The position numbers and the translations under genes were made by a program. From Thermotoga caldifontis AZM44c09 (GTDB lineage: Bacteria > Thermotogota > Thermotogae > Thermotogales > DSM-5069), in NCBI RefSeq assembly GCF_000828655.1, contig NZ_AP014509.1, positions 1,950,913-2,014,912 on the forward strand: 64,000 bases of DNA, read 5' to 3'. Below, piece by piece: positions 10,423-20,446 of the stretch. The notes under the pieces are model-generated. The model saw only the letters and a list, made by a program, of their open reading frames with translations, did no database searches and had not been told where the DNA came from. Every line of letters starts with the position of its first letter. Positions within the stretch are counted from its first letter, which is position 1.

Positions 10423-12339
10423 TCATCCCTCTAACAAATTCTTCAATGAACGAGTCTTTATTTCCTCAACAATAATACTCAAAACTTGATCGACATGCTT
10501 GGGCCCGAGATCTGTTCCTTTCCTCGTCCTCACGGAGACCTTGTTCTCGTTCATTTCCCTGTCACCAACGATGAACATGTAGGGTATCTTCATCGTCTGC
10601 GCTTCTCTCACCCTGTAAGACAGAGTTTCATGACGCGCGTCGAGCTTGATTCTAACACCGCTGTTTGAAAATTTCTCAACGATCTTTTCTGCATAATGTG
10701 TGTGACGATCAGAAATCGGTAGCACCACGACCTGCGTCGGAGCGAGCCAGGTGGGGAATGCACCGGCGAAATGCTCTATGAGTATTCCCAAAAACCTTTC
10801 CAAGCTTCCGTACTTGGCCGTGTGTATCATCACGGGCCGAACCTGTGAACCATCCGAATCGACGTAGTAGAGGTCGAACCTCTGCGGCATGAGAAAGTCC
10901 AGCTGTACCGTCGCACACTGCCAGGTCCTGCCTATGGAATCCTTCACGTGAAAGTCGATCTTGGGACCGTAGAAAGCCCCTTCGCCCTCTTTTATCGTGT
11001 AAGGTAACTTGATGGAGTCCAGCGCATTTTTCAGCGACTCCGTGGCCATGTTCCATGTTTCCACGTCACCCATGTGGTTCTCCGGCATGGTGCTCAGCTC
11101 GACGGAGTATTCAAAACCGAACTGTGCGTAAATTCTTTCGATGAGTCTTATGATGCCGACGATCTCTTTTTCTATCTGGTCTATCCTGCAGAAGATGTGC
11201 GCATCGTCCTGTGTGAAGCTCCTCACGCGCAACAAGCCGTGCAGCACTCCGCTCCTCTCGTACCTGTGGACCCTACCGAACTCGAAGTACCGGATCGGCA
11301 AATCCCTGTAGGACACAGGCCTGCTCTTGTATATGAGTATGTGGCCTGGACAGTTCATCGGTTTTATGGCGAAGTTCTGATCTTCTTTCGATGTGAAGTA
11401 CATGTTTTCCTTGTAGTGATCCCAGTGGCCCGACATCCTCCAGAGTTTTTCACTCATCACCAGAGGTGTCATGACCTCCTGATACCCGCTTGCCAGATGC
11501 AGCTCCCTCGAAAAATCCATTAGCTCGCGCAGGATGATCGTTCCAGCGGGTGTGAAGATGGGCATACCGGGCGCGTTCTCGTGATCTATGAAGAATATAC
11601 CGAGTGCGGGCCCAAGTTTTCTGTGGTCTCTCCGCTTGGCTTCCTCGATCATCTCGATGTATCTGTTCAACTCGTTCTCGTTCGCAAAGGCTGTTCCGTA
11701 AATCCTCTGGAGCATCGGGTTGCGCTCATCACCCCTCCAGTACGCCCCAGAGAGCGAGAGCAACTTGAAATGCTTCACCATTCCGGTGGAAGGAAGGTGT
11801 GGACCTCTGCACAGATCGACGAACTCTCCCTGCTTGTAGAACGTCACGGTCTCTTCCTGCATCTCGCTCAGCAACTCCACCTTGTATTTCTGACCTCTGC
11901 TCTTCATGAACTGGATGGCTTCATCCCTCTTCATCGTGAAACGCTCTATCGTAAGGTCTTCTTCGATGATCTTTCTCATCTCCTCTTCGATCCTTGGAAG
12001 GTCTTCTTCCACGATCCTGCCATCGACGATCTCGAAATCGTAGTAGAAACCGTTCTCGATGACCGGGCCTATGCCGAGCAGGACTCTGTTTTCACCGAAG
12101 ATCCTCATCACCGCCTGGGCCATTATGTGTGACATGGTGTGGCGGTACACCTGGGGAGCCACAGGGTGATCGAGCGTGACGAACTCTATCTGTCCAGAAA
12201 CGACTTCGTCCCGAACGTCGATCAGCTTCCCATCGAGCAGTGCCGCTATAACTCCGCTGTATTTCATTCTCTCCGCGAGGGCCTTCACAGAGATCGGAGC
12301 CTCAAGCTTCACCTCTCCTGTGTTTTTCACGATCAGCAT
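10423..12339 (-). CDS. thrS: threonyl-tRNA synthetase
   Basis: Charges tRNA-Thr and hydrolyses mischarged Ser-tRNA-Thr. The 638-residue class II enzyme has an N-terminal TGS domain (about 1-60), the editing domain beginning HTMSH (HxxxH), the catalytic core with zinc-ligand motifs NCPGH and [10 protein letters not shown], class II motif 3 in GSLERFLG, and a C-terminal anticodon-binding domain. GAGGAGGTG precedes the ATG. It is divergent from nagA with only 81 bases between. No T-box or obvious operator was seen in that gap. It is followed at once by the HD-GYP gene. Confidence 0.97.
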   Translation of the reverse strand: MLIVKNTGEVKLEAPISVKALAERMKYSGVIAALLDGKLIDVRDEVVSGQIEFVTLDHPVAPQVYRHTMSHIMAQAVMRIFGENRVLLGIGPVIENGFYYDFEIVDGRIVEEDLPRIEEEMRKIIEEDLTIERFTMKRDEAIQFMKSRGQKYKVELLSEMQEETVTFYKQGEFVDLCRGPHLPSTGMVKHFKLLSLSGAYWRGDERNPMLQRIYGTAFANENELNRYIEMIEEAKRRDHRKLGPALGIFFIDHENAPGMPIFTPAGTIILRELMDFSRELHLASGYQEVMTPLVMSEKLWRMSGHWDHYKENMYFTSKEDQNFAIKPMNCPGHILIYKSRPVSYRDLPIRYFEFGRVHRYERSGVLHGLLRVRSFTQDDAHIFCRIDQIEKEIVGIIRLIERIYAQFGFEYSVELSTMPENHMGDVETWNMATESLKNALDSIKLPYTIKEGEGAFYGPKIDFHVKDSIGRTWQCATVQLDFLMPQRFDLYYVDSDGSQVRPVMIHTAKYGSLERFLGILIEHFAGAFPTWLAPTQVVVLPISDRHTHYAEKIVEKFSNSGVRIKLDARHETLSYRVREAQTMKIPYMFIVGDREMNENKVSVRTRKGTDLGPKHVDQVLSIIVEEIKTRSLKNLLEG

Positions 12340-12420
12340 CCCAACACCTCCTCTTTTAGATCAATAGTACCACATAGGTGTATCATAATTGTTGAAGTGA
12401 AGAGTGGGGAGCTGGTGCGA

Positions 12421-13548
12421 TTGAGAATAAAAGTGAAACGGTTGTTCACCCCAATCAGAGAGCTTCAGGATGTTTCTATCACTGTGGAAAACAGCAAAAT
12501 CGTCGCGATAGAAAAAACTAAGCTTCACGCTGATCGATACTATCCGATAGTTGTACCCGCGTTCGTGGACAGTCACACACACGGTGCTGCGGGCATAGAC
12601 GTGATGAACGCGAGCTTCGAAGAATTTTTGAAGCTCTCCTCCTTTTACGCCCAGCACGGTGTGGGACGTTTTTTTCCAACGACCGTGTCTGACACCTTCG
12701 AAAACATTGCACGCGTGGCAGAAAAGGTCAAGAAGGCGATGCAGATCAAAACTCCAGCTGCAAAGATCGCAGGCCTGTACATCGAAGGACCGTACCTCAG
12801 TCCCGGCAAACGCGGTGCTCACAGACGAGAACTTTTGAAAGAACCGGACCCCGACGAACTGGAAAAATTCCTCTCTCGGTACGGCGACATCGTGAAGGTG
12901 TTCGCCATAGCGCCGGAACTGAAGGGTGCGGAGCGAGTCATCAAGCTCTTGCGGAGGCGTGGAATAATCGTGAGCATCGCGCACACGAACGCCACCTTCA
13001 ACGAAACACTCGACGCCATAAAAGCCGGGGCAACCAGGGCGACGCACGTGTTCAACGCGATGAGGGAGTTCAACCACAGAGAGCCCGGTGTGGTTGGGGC
13101 CGTTCTGACGAACAAACGAGTCTATTGTGAGATCATATGTGATCTGGTTCATCTCCATCCAGCGACGGTTCAGATCGTTACGAAAACGAAGGGACCTTTC
13201 AAAACTCTCCTGATCACCGATTCGATGTCCGCCACGGGACTCGACGATGGGGTGTACGAGCTCGGTCAGATGAAGGTCGAGGTCAAACATGGTGTAGCGA
13301 AGCTTTATGGTCAGGAGACACTCGCCGGTAGCACGCTCACCATGGATCGGGCCGTCAAAAATCTCGTCTTCGAACTCGGTGTGCCCCTGAGATCTGCGTT
13401 CATCATGTCGAGCTTTACACCTTCCAGGGCGAGTGGTATCGAACCGAACCTGCTCGAAGAAGGTACGATGGCGGACTTCGTCGCACTGGACGAAGAACTG
13501 AACCTGCTGGCAGTTTACATCGATGGTCAGCTGGTTCACGGAGTTTGA
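12421..13548 (+). CDS. nagA: N-acetylglucosamine-6-phosphate deacetylase
   Basis: Removes acetate from GlcNAc-6-phosphate, feeding amino-sugar catabolism or wall recycling. The 375-residue amidohydrolase has the metal motif DSHTHGAAG near the start, EGPYLSPGKRGAH, SIAHTNA, THVFNAM (substrate/metal histidines), and the catalytic aspartate in ITDSMSATG. Start choice: TTG at 12421 is nine bases after GGGGAG; GTGs at 12415 and 12397 are in frame but poorly spaced. No nagB or transporter is adjacent, and smc follows 17 bases later, so it shares a transcript with unrelated housekeeping genes. Confidence 0.93.
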   Translation: MRIKVKRLFTPIRELQDVSITVENSKIVAIEKTKLHADRYYPIVVPAFVDSHTHGAAGIDVMNASFEEFLKLSSFYAQHGVGRFFPTTVSDTFENIARVAEKVKKAMQIKTPAAKIAGLYIEGPYLSPGKRGAHRRELLKEPDPDELEKFLSRYGDIVKVFAIAPELKGAERVIKLLRRRGIIVSIAHTNATFNETLDAIKAGATRATHVFNAMREFNHREPGVVGAVLTNKRVYCEIICDLVHLHPATVQIVTKTKGPFKTLLITDSMSATGLDDGVYELGQMKVEVKHGVAKLYGQETLAGSTLTMDRAVKNLVFELGVPLRSAFIMSSFTPSRASGIEPNLLEEGTMADFVALDEELNLLAVYIDGQLVHGV

Positions 13549-13564
13549 TCGAGGGGGCAGGGCG

Positions 13565-16500
13565 ATGAAACTCAAAAGCATGTTCCTGCACGGGTTCAAA
13601 TCTTTCGCCAGACCGACACGACTGAACTTTTCAGAAGGCGTCACCGCGATAGTCGGTCCCAACGGAGGGGGAAAGTCGAACATCGTCGATGCGATCCGCT
13701 GGGTCTTCGGTGAACAGTCGATGAAACAGCTCCGCGCGGAGGAAAAGTTCGACATCATCTTCGCAGGTTCCAGCACCACCCCTGCCAGCTCGTCCGCCTA
13801 CGTTGAGCTGACCTTCGAACACGATGGTGACACTTTCACCGTCGCACGTTCACTCTCCTCTGATGGGAAGAACGTTTACATGCTCAACGGTGAACCGGTA
13901 CGTTTGAAAGACATCCACGAAAGGTTCGCTGGCACGGGGGTGGGCAAGGAGCTCTATTCCATAGTCGGTCAGGGACAGATAGAGAGAATCACCAACGCGA
14001 CGCCCGAGGAGATGAGGGCCCTTCTCGAGGAAGCGGCTGGAACTTCCTTCTACAGGGAGAAGAAGAGAGAGGCCCTGCAGAGACTCGAAAACGTCTCCAG
14101 CAACCTGACGCGCATACAGGATCTTCTGGTAGAGCTTGACAGACAAAGAAAATCGCTCTATCTGAAAGCGAAAAGGGCGGAACGGTACAAAGAATACTCG
14201 GAAAGGCTCGAAGAAGTGAGAAAGTTCTTCTTCGGAAACGTTCTGAAGAGGGATTTAAGAAGGTTGGAAAACCTTGAGGCGCAGTTCGCCGAGAACCAGG
14301 AAAAGATCAACCAGGTGCAGAAAAGGCTCATAGAACTCGAATCTCAATGGTCATCGATCAAAGAAGAATTCGCAGAGGTTGATAAAGGTATAGAAGCTTT
14401 CACCAACCTGCTCGAGGACTACAAGAAACGTCAAGCTGCCCTCAGCGAGATGAGGGAGATTTACAGCAAAAAGCTGAACGAAATGGAAAACCGGTACGTT
14501 GAACTCACAACGAAGGTCTATCTGATAGACGAGCAGGTGTCACAGTTGAAGAAGAGAAAAGATGAACTCAGTCTCATCTTCAAAGCCCTGCTCGAAGAGG
14601 TGAATCAGAAAGAAGAACAGCTCAGAGAGGTGGAGGCGATCAGGCAGGAAATACTGTCCAGATACTCGGAAAAGGAAAAGAACGCGTTGCTCTTGAGAGA
14701 ACAGCTCGCCGGTGTCGAAAAGAAAAAGATCGCTCTGGAGAACGAGCTGACCAAACTCGACGAGACCATGGAAGATCTCAGAAAGAGGCTCTCCATGTTG
14801 CAGACACAGCTTGCGGCGAAGATAGAACGTTTGAACGCACTTCAGTACGAACTTTCCACCCTGTTTGAAAAATCAAGCAAGGCGAGCGATCGCAAGAACA
14901 AACTTTCCGAGGAGCTCAAACAGATCGAGTTACGAACCAGCGAATTGAAGACCAGACGGGAACAGCTGGTTGCGGACCTTGAAGAAATTCGCAGGAACCT
15001 GAGATACCTGGACGAAGAAGAGAGAAGACTGCGCAATTTGATCGCCAGTTACGAGGGCTATTCCCGAGCGGTGAGAGCCATCTTTGCGAAGAAAGCCGAG
15101 GGGGAATTTCCCAACGTTCATGATGTGGTCGGAAACCTGCTCAGCTTCCAGCTCGAACACGCGAAGGCGATAGAAGCACTGCTGGGTGGGGCTGTACAAC
15201 ACGTTGTGGTCGAAACTGCGGAAGACGCTCAGAGAATCATAGAGTGGCTCAAGAACGAAAAGATCGGTCGCGTGACGTTCCTTCCTCTGGATCTGATAGA
15301 ACCGCAATTCACGAGAATGAGAGAGGCGGAAAACCATCCCGGTTTCGTGGGTTACGCCGCACAGCTGGTGAAAGTCTCTCCACAGTTTTCGTCCCTGCCG
15401 AGTTACCTGTTCGGAAGCGACATAATCGTGAAAAAACTGGAAGACGCGATAGATATGAAACGAAAGTACAGGCTGAGATGCAGGGTCGCCACGCTCGACG
15501 GAGAACTCGTTGGACCACACGGTTCCATAACGGGCGGCGAATCTTCACTCGACAGGTCCGATTCTCTCATCGTGAGGAAGGCCAGGCTCGGCGAGATAGC
15601 AGCGCAGAGGATGCAGTTAGCGTCGAGCGAAAAACGGATAGACTCGGAGTTGAAAGAAGTGGAAAGGGAACTGGAAGAGCTCAAAAAGCATCATGAACTC
15701 GTCGAGAGGGAGCTCGTGGAAGTCATGACACAGGACAGTCTGACGAAGAGGATGATAGAGGAACTGTCCAGGAGTTTCGAAGATGTGAAGAAGGAACTCG
15801 ATTCGCTCCAGCAGCTGGAAAGGGAATACAAGAGCCGTTCTGAGGGATTGAAACTCAGAAAACAGGAAGTTCTGAACCAGCTGGACGAACTGCGTCTTCA
15901 AGAAGAAAAACTACATGAAAGCATCGAAGGCTTCGACAAAGAACTGCAGCTCGAGAAGCAGTCGCTCGATGAGATCTCCACAAGGTATTTCGATCTGAAA
16001 GCGGAACTCACAGGAGCCTTGGAGAAGAAGCTGCACTACGAATCTGAACTGGAGAGGATAAAGAACCAGACGGAGAAACTGGCTGAAGAAAAGCTGAACC
16101 TGCAGAGGCAGAGCGTTGAACTCGAGACACAGATAGAAAAGATCAAAGTTGAGCTTCTGGAGAACGCAAAGGAACTCGAATCGATACGCAAAGAGACCGA
16201 AGAGCTCTTTGAGACCATGAGGATGCAGAGGATGGACAAGGATCAAAAACTCGCCCAGCTGAACGATATAGAAATGAGGATGAACGAACTCAAGGAAGAA
16301 AGGGAAAGGCTCAGAGAAAACGCTCACCATTTAGAATTGCTCGTTCAGGAAGTTAAAAACCGTATAGAGCAACATCTGAAGGAGATCGACATGGAATCTG
16401 CGCAGAAAGTGGAAGAATTGAGCGAAGAGGTTCTCGAATCGCTGAAAAACGAGATGGAGGATCTCCAGAACAAGATAAAGTACCTCGGTCCGGTCGATCT

Positions 16501-17116
16501 GACCGCCATCGAGGAGTACAACGAGATCGAAAGAAGGTACGAAGAACTGCTGGTGGAGAAAAAAGACCTTGAGGATTCCAAGAGAAAGATCGAGGAGCTC
16601 ATAGAAAAAACCGATGAAGAGGCACGGAAGAGGTTCCTGGACGTGTACGAGCAGGTCAACGCGGCCTTCTCTCGCTACATCTCGCAGCTCTTCCCGGGAG
16701 CCGAGGGAGAAATCAAGCTGGAACCGGGCAAGGACCTGCTCGAGGCGGGCCTCGAGATATCCCTCAAGAAACCTGGAAAGAGGGTTCAGAAATTGCAGCT
16801 GCTTTCTGGCGGAGAAAAGTCCCTCGTTGGCATAGCGTTGCTCTTCTCACTCATGGAGGTCAATCCGAGTCCCTTCTACGTACTCGACGAGATCGACGCC
16901 GCGCTCGACGAGTTCAACGCCGAGAGATTCAAACGCATGCTCACGATAAACAAAGAACGCGCACAGTTCATCGTGATCACGCACAACAAGGTCGTCATGG
17001 AGGCCGCGAGCACGCTCCACGGTATAACTATGGTGGATGGGGTATCGAACGTGGTCCCGGTGGAGCTGGAAACGCTGGCCGTTCGGGAGGAGACGTATGG
17101 AAGAGAAAACACTTGA
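13565..17116 (+). CDS. smc: chromosome segregation protein SMC
   Basis: The 1183-residue ATPase of the bacterial condensin, working with ScpA/ScpB. The N-terminal head carries Walker A GPNGGGKSN (around residue 30), with glycine where many SMCs have serine. A long coiled coil follows, then the hinge at about residues 497-660 with its GxxGGE-type ending (GSITGGES), the return coiled coil, and the C-terminal head with signature LLSGGEKSLVGIAL and Walker B FYVLDEIDAALD. The ATG at 13565 follows GAGGGGGCAG and matches the family N-terminus. It overlaps the next gene by 20 bases. ScpA/B are not in the window. Confidence 0.98.
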   Translation: MKLKSMFLHGFKSFARPTRLNFSEGVTAIVGPNGGGKSNIVDAIRWVFGEQSMKQLRAEEKFDIIFAGSSTTPASSSAYVELTFEHDGDTFTVARSLSSDGKNVYMLNGEPVRLKDIHERFAGTGVGKELYSIVGQGQIERITNATPEEMRALLEEAAGTSFYREKKREALQRLENVSSNLTRIQDLLVELDRQRKSLYLKAKRAERYKEYSERLEEVRKFFFGNVLKRDLRRLENLEAQFAENQEKINQVQKRLIELESQWSSIKEEFAEVDKGIEAFTNLLEDYKKRQAALSEMREIYSKKLNEMENRYVELTTKVYLIDEQVSQLKKRKDELSLIFKALLEEVNQKEEQLREVEAIRQEILSRYSEKEKNALLLREQLAGVEKKKIALENELTKLDETMEDLRKRLSMLQTQLAAKIERLNALQYELSTLFEKSSKASDRKNKLSEELKQIELRTSELKTRREQLVADLEEIRRNLRYLDEEERRLRNLIASYEGYSRAVRAIFAKKAEGEFPNVHDVVGNLLSFQLEHAKAIEALLGGAVQHVVVETAEDAQRIIEWLKNEKIGRVTFLPLDLIEPQFTRMREAENHPGFVGYAAQLVKVSPQFSSLPSYLFGSDIIVKKLEDAIDMKRKYRLRCRVATLDGELVGPHGSITGGESSLDRSDSLIVRKARLGEIAAQRMQLASSEKRIDSELKEVERELEELKKHHELVERELVEVMTQDSLTKRMIEELSRSFEDVKKELDSLQQLEREYKSRSEGLKLRKQEVLNQLDELRLQEEKLHESIEGFDKELQLEKQSLDEISTRYFDLKAELTGALEKKLHYESELERIKNQTEKLAEEKLNLQRQSVELETQIEKIKVELLENAKELESIRKETEELFETMRMQRMDKDQKLAQLNDIEMRMNELKEERERLRENAHHLELLVQEVKNRIEQHLKEIDMESAQKVEELSEEVLESLKNEMEDLQNKIKYLGPVDLTAIEEYNEIERRYEELLVEKKDLEDSKRKIEELIEKTDEEARKRFLDVYEQVNAAFSRYISQLFPGAEGEIKLEPGKDLLEAGLEISLKKPGKRVQKLQLLSGGEKSLVGIALLFSLMEVNPSPFYVLDEIDAALDEFNAERFKRMLTINKERAQFIVITHNKVVMEAASTLHGITMVDGVSNVVPVELETLAVREETYGRENT

Positions 17117-17624
17117 AAGCAAAACCGTTTTTGCTGGTAGAATCATCACGGTCAAGGTCGATCGTGTGTCGCTGACCAACGGGCGGACTTCCTTAAGGGA
17201 AGTCGTGCTGCATCCCGGTGCCGTGGCGGTACTTCCGCTCTTCGATAACGGTGACGTGGTCTTGGTGAAACAGTTCAGATATCCTGTGGGAGAAGTCCTG
17301 ATCGAGGTACCCGCAGGCAAACTGGATCTGGGTGAGAAACCGGAACAGTGCGCTCTCAGGGAACTTCGCGAGGAGACCGGTATAAATGCGGGCAAACTTG
17401 AGTACGTCGGTTTCTTATATACCAGTCCAGGTTTCTCCAACGAGAGGATACACCTTTACATCGCCGAGGAGCTCAGCCAGCACGAACAGGATCTCGACGT
17501 CGATGAAATCGTCGAAACGATCAGATTACCTCTCAAAGATGCGCTCAGGATGTGTATCGATGGTGAGATAACGGATGCGAAGACGGTGGCCCTGCTGTCA
17601 CTGGCATTCTTGAAAAGGGGTTGA
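17097..17624 (+). CDS. Nudix hydrolase, ADP-ribose pyrophosphatase type
   Basis: A 175-residue Nudix enzyme that probably splits ADP-ribose or related nucleoside diphosphate sugars. The Nudix box (residues about 72-95) is complete: G-5x-E-7x-RELREETG. About 15 residues beyond is SPGFSNERIHLY, including the downstream proline/glutamate pattern of ADP-ribose pyrophosphatases. The ATG at 17097 has GGGAGG before it and lies inside the 3' end of smc; the longer frame starting at 17037 is a shadow. Substrate is inferred from subfamily features, not proven. Sir2 in this window makes O-acetyl-ADP-ribose, a conceivable source of substrate. Confidence 0.92.
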   Translation: MEEKTLESKTVFAGRIITVKVDRVSLTNGRTSLREVVLHPGAVAVLPLFDNGDVVLVKQFRYPVGEVLIEVPAGKLDLGEKPEQCALRELREETGINAGKLEYVGFLYTSPGFSNERIHLYIAEELSQHEQDLDVDEIVETIRLPLKDALRMCIDGEITDAKTVALLSLAFLKRG

Positions 17625-18211
17625 AGAGCGTGGTTAAGGTTTTTCTCAACGGTCAGGAACTGACGTTTTCGAAAGACGAATTCGGCAATCTCGGAGAGCT
17701 TTACGAACGCGTCGCCCCGAAAGGCATGGTACTGAAAACGATCAGCATAGACAGCGAGAGAGTCGAACCCCACAAGCTTTCGGAGAGGCTTTCAGAACCA
17801 CTCCACGAAGACGAAACGATCACGATGGAGTTCGCCACCCCGCAGGACTATCTTGAAGAAATGTTGCCCAGCATCCTGCACTACATAGACACGGTGATCA
17901 ACTTGCTGCCGAACGTGGCCGCAAAGGTGAGGGAGCTGGAACCCAGCGCGTTCAAGGACATAGAGGATCTATCGAACGCCATCTCGGCACTCGATGATTT
18001 GAGGCAGAGTGTGCTGGCAATCGTACCGATGGAGATGGATGACAATTCTGAAGTGGTCGCCAAACTGAAGAACTTTTTGAAAGCGCTCGAGCGGCAGGAT
18101 ATGTCCTCCATAGCCAGCTGCTTGGAACAGGAAATACCGCAGGTCATGAAATTCTACTCGAACCTCTTCCAGAGGGCTCTCTTGAAACTGAGGGAGGCGA
18201 AGCTTTCATGA
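17621..18211 (+). CDS. hypothetical protein upstream of fliS
   Basis: A 196-residue protein, not assigned to a known family. The N-terminal 75 residues read like a small beta-grasp or ubiquitin-like fold (VVKVFLNGQELTF ... ETITMEFATP). The remainder is helical, with hydrophobic heptads around HYIDTVINLLPNVAAKV and KFYSNLFQRALLKL. It begins with TTG overlapping the Nudix stop (GTG three codons later is an alternative) and its stop overlaps fliS, so it is translationally coupled to the flagellin chaperone. A role with FliS is a guess from context only. Confidence 0.78.
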   Translation: MKSVVKVFLNGQELTFSKDEFGNLGELYERVAPKGMVLKTISIDSERVEPHKLSERLSEPLHEDETITMEFATPQDYLEEMLPSILHYIDTVINLLPNVAAKVRELEPSAFKDIEDLSNAISALDDLRQSVLAIVPMEMDDNSEVVAKLKNFLKALERQDMSSIASCLEQEIPQVMKFYSNLFQRALLKLREAKLS

Positions 18212-18612
18212 TGAAGGACCACTATCTCGAAAATGCGGTACTGACAGCCAGCCCTGCCAAGCTGATCGAGATGCTGTATGAAAGATCTGTGGAGCTTCTG
18301 AAGGAAGCGAGGGAGTTCATAGAAAAAGAGTACTTCATAGAGGCCAACGAACGGATCAAGAAAGTGCAGGACATACTGATAGAGCTGAACGCTTCCTTAG
18401 ACATGGAAAAAGGTGGGCAGATCGCGCAGTCTTTGAGGTCGCTGTACCTTTACATGTACAGAACGCTGGTGGAAGCGAACATCAAGAAGGACTTGAAGAA
18501 ACTCGACGAGATCTTAGGTTATTTTGAGGAACTCCTCGAAGCTTGGCGGACCGCGATGAAGTCTACCAACGTCGATAAAAAGTCCCAGGGTGGGTTCAAC
18601 ATCTCGGTGTGA
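18208..18612 (+). CDS. fliS: flagellar secretion chaperone FliS
   Basis: Keeps flagellin unpolymerised in the cytoplasm and escorts it to the export gate. The 134-residue helical protein has the family N-terminal pattern: a conserved Tyr followed by ASPAKLIEMLYE, then AREFIEKEYFIEANERIKKVQDILIELNASL-type helices and the LYLYMYRTL motif. It starts at tandem ATG codons overlapping the previous stop. No other flagellar gene is adjacent, so it is a satellite of the flagellar regulon carried in a housekeeping operon. Confidence 0.93.
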   Translation: MMKDHYLENAVLTASPAKLIEMLYERSVELLKEAREFIEKEYFIEANERIKKVQDILIELNASLDMEKGGQIAQSLRSLYLYMYRTLVEANIKKDLKKLDEILGYFEELLEAWRTAMKSTNVDKKSQGGFNISV

Positions 18613-18624
18613 CGGGGTGAACCC

Positions 18625-19464
18625 ATGTACGAAACGGTTAGGGTTTCTGAGTTTCCGACACTCAGATTCTTGCAGCTGGTGAACCAGATTTTTGAAGATT
18701 ACCCGATACCTATCAAGTGGGATCTGTTTTCCTTCAATCTGGATGTGCGTGAGAACTCCGTTTCACTCACGGATTCCTACGTCTTTTTCAAAAACGGCAA
18801 GCCCGTGGGATTCGTTCTGTGCTGCATCAGAAAGAACAGGGGAAGGATCGATTCGATGGGAGTCGTCAAGGAAGAGAGAAACAAAGGGCTGGGAGGGGAA
18901 ATCCTGTCTTTCTGTCTTGAAGCAATGAAGAAGAGAAACGTCACAGACGTGGTGCTCGAAGTTCTCGCGAACCAGGAGAAGGTTGTACGTTTCTATTCCC
19001 GCTTCGGATTCAGAGTCTCAAGAAGGCTCGTCTCCATGATCAGACACCTGCCAGTCCCGTCGGTCTCTGCCAGGTTTCTCAAAGCGGAGAGAGAATCCAT
19101 TCACAAAAGTGCGCTCGAAGCTCTGGTGAAATTTTCCAGACGCCCCAACTGGCAAAGAGAGCCTCTCACCCTCTTACTGTCCGCCGACAGGTACAGGATG
19201 GCCAGAGCCGCACATCCTCTCTCTGGTTATGTCGTCTGGGGAAGGAGCGAAGAAAACGCGTTCATCGTGGACTGTGCCCCAACCAGCACAGAAACTTCTT
19301 ACACAGAGCTTTTGGAGCAAGCCGTCAACTACGTCTGCTCGATCGAGAACAGAAAAGTTTGCTTCATGGGGAACGTTCCTGAAGACGATCCGCTCTACGA
19401 AGCGGCGGATCAGACGGGTTTTAAACCGCTCTTCGAACAGTACGAAATGATTCTCAAGCTCTGA
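18625..19464 (+). CDS. GNAT-family acetyltransferase with extra C-terminal domain
   Basis: A 279-residue protein. Residues about 45-140 form a GNAT fold with the acetyl-CoA-binding motif A as VVKEERNKGLGGEIL (around 75-90) and motif B ending FYSRFGFRVS. A second region of about 130 residues follows, with the pattern SALEALVKFSRRPNW and later VDCAPTSTETSY, which may be a degenerate second GNAT domain. The substrate is unknown. It lies 12 bases after fliS with its own GACGGGGTGA site. Confidence 0.85.
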   Translation: MYETVRVSEFPTLRFLQLVNQIFEDYPIPIKWDLFSFNLDVRENSVSLTDSYVFFKNGKPVGFVLCCIRKNRGRIDSMGVVKEERNKGLGGEILSFCLEAMKKRNVTDVVLEVLANQEKVVRFYSRFGFRVSRRLVSMIRHLPVPSVSARFLKAERESIHKSALEALVKFSRRPNWQREPLTLLLSADRYRMARAAHPLSGYVVWGRSEENAFIVDCAPTSTETSYTELLEQAVNYVCSIENRKVCFMGNVPEDDPLYEAADQTGFKPLFEQYEMILKL

Positions 19465-19474
19465 GGTGATGTTG

Positions 19475-20446
19475 ATGCTGGTACTCTTTCTCAACAGACT
19501 CGACGATCGATGGCTGAAAAGGATCGAAGAGATGAAGAACAAGTATCCCGGTATCACTTTCAAAACGCGCCACGAAGGCTCTCTGGATTCTCTCCTCAGC
19601 ATGGCCGACGTGGTGGTTACCGCGAGGCTCTCCGCAGAGGAGATTCAGAAGGCGCAGAAGCTGCGATTGATCATCGTTCCGATGGCCGGCGTCAACGCCT
19701 TGGACTGGCAGGCAATCAGAGAAAGAGGAATACAGGTGTGCAACTGCCATTCGAACGCTTCCGCCGTTGCCGAAAGGGCGCTCGCACTCGCACTCTCTTT
19801 ACTCGGCCGCGTGGTCGAATACGATCACGATCTGAGGTACGGCGTATGGCACGGCTATTCGGTGCACGGGGGAGAGAAAGACTACTGGGTCAGCTTGCAG
19901 AAAAAGAAGGTTTGCATCGTTGGCTTTGGGCACATCGGTCAACACCTCGCACGACTTCTACAACCGTTCTCCTGCGAGATCGTGGCGGTCAAAAGGACTG
20001 CCCCCATGGTGAAGGATCGGATCACCTCCGATTTGGATTGGGCGATCGAAACGAGCGATGTGATTTTCATAACCGTACCGCTCACCAAAGAGACCAGGAA
20101 CCTTTTCAACAGAGAAAGATTGTTCAGAATGAAGAACAAGTTTCTCATCAACGTGTCGAGGGGCGAGGTGGTCGACGAACAGGCGTTGTTTGAAGCCCTG
20201 AGGGACGGCGTGCTCGCGGGTGCCGCGATCGACACCTGGTACACGTATCCCTCTACCGACAGGGAATGTGTCCTTCCGAGCAGGTTCCCATTCAACACGC
20301 TCCGCAACGTGGTCATGTCGCCGCACGTCGGTGCTCACTGTGAAGAGGCTTTGAACAGCTTGATGAACGAAACGTTCGAAATCCTTGAGAAATACATTGT
20401 CACCGGTGAGCTGATGAACCGGGTGGATCCAGAGTGTCAGTATTGA
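19475..20446 (+). CDS. D-isomer-specific 2-hydroxyacid dehydrogenase
   Basis: A 323-residue NAD(P)-dependent oxidoreductase of the D-2-hydroxyacid dehydrogenase superfamily. The Rossmann motif GFGHIGQHLA is near residue 150. The catalytic arginine region reads INVSRGEVVDEQAL, and the His region is SPHVGAH near the C-terminus. The frame opens at 19466, but GAGGTG is best spaced for the ATG at 19475. Substrate (glycerate, glyoxylate, phosphoglycerate and others) cannot be told. No serine or one-carbon genes are adjacent. It ends inside the MreD-like gene. Confidence 0.88.
   Translation: MLVLFLNRLDDRWLKRIEEMKNKYPGITFKTRHEGSLDSLLSMADVVVTARLSAEEIQKAQKLRLIIVPMAGVNALDWQAIRERGIQVCNCHSNASAVAERALALALSLLGRVVEYDHDLRYGVWHGYSVHGGEKDYWVSLQKKKVCIVGFGHIGQHLARLLQPFSCEIVAVKRTAPMVKDRITSDLDWAIETSDVIFITVPLTKETRNLFNRERLFRMKNKFLINVSRGEVVDEQALFEALRDGVLAGAAIDTWYTYPSTDRECVLPSRFPFNTLRNVVMSPHVGAHCEEALNSLMNETFEILEKYIVTGELMNRVDPECQY

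Noticed and set aside
12361..13779. 472-codon minus-strand ORF antisense to nagA
   Set aside because: It mirrors the nagA coding frame and starts inside smc; the plus-strand protein is a clear amidohydrolase.
17097..20446. Lateral-transfer island or mobile element in the smc-fliS region
   Set aside because: Gene spacing, codon use and composition look the same as the flanks, and no repeats, integrase or transposase were found.
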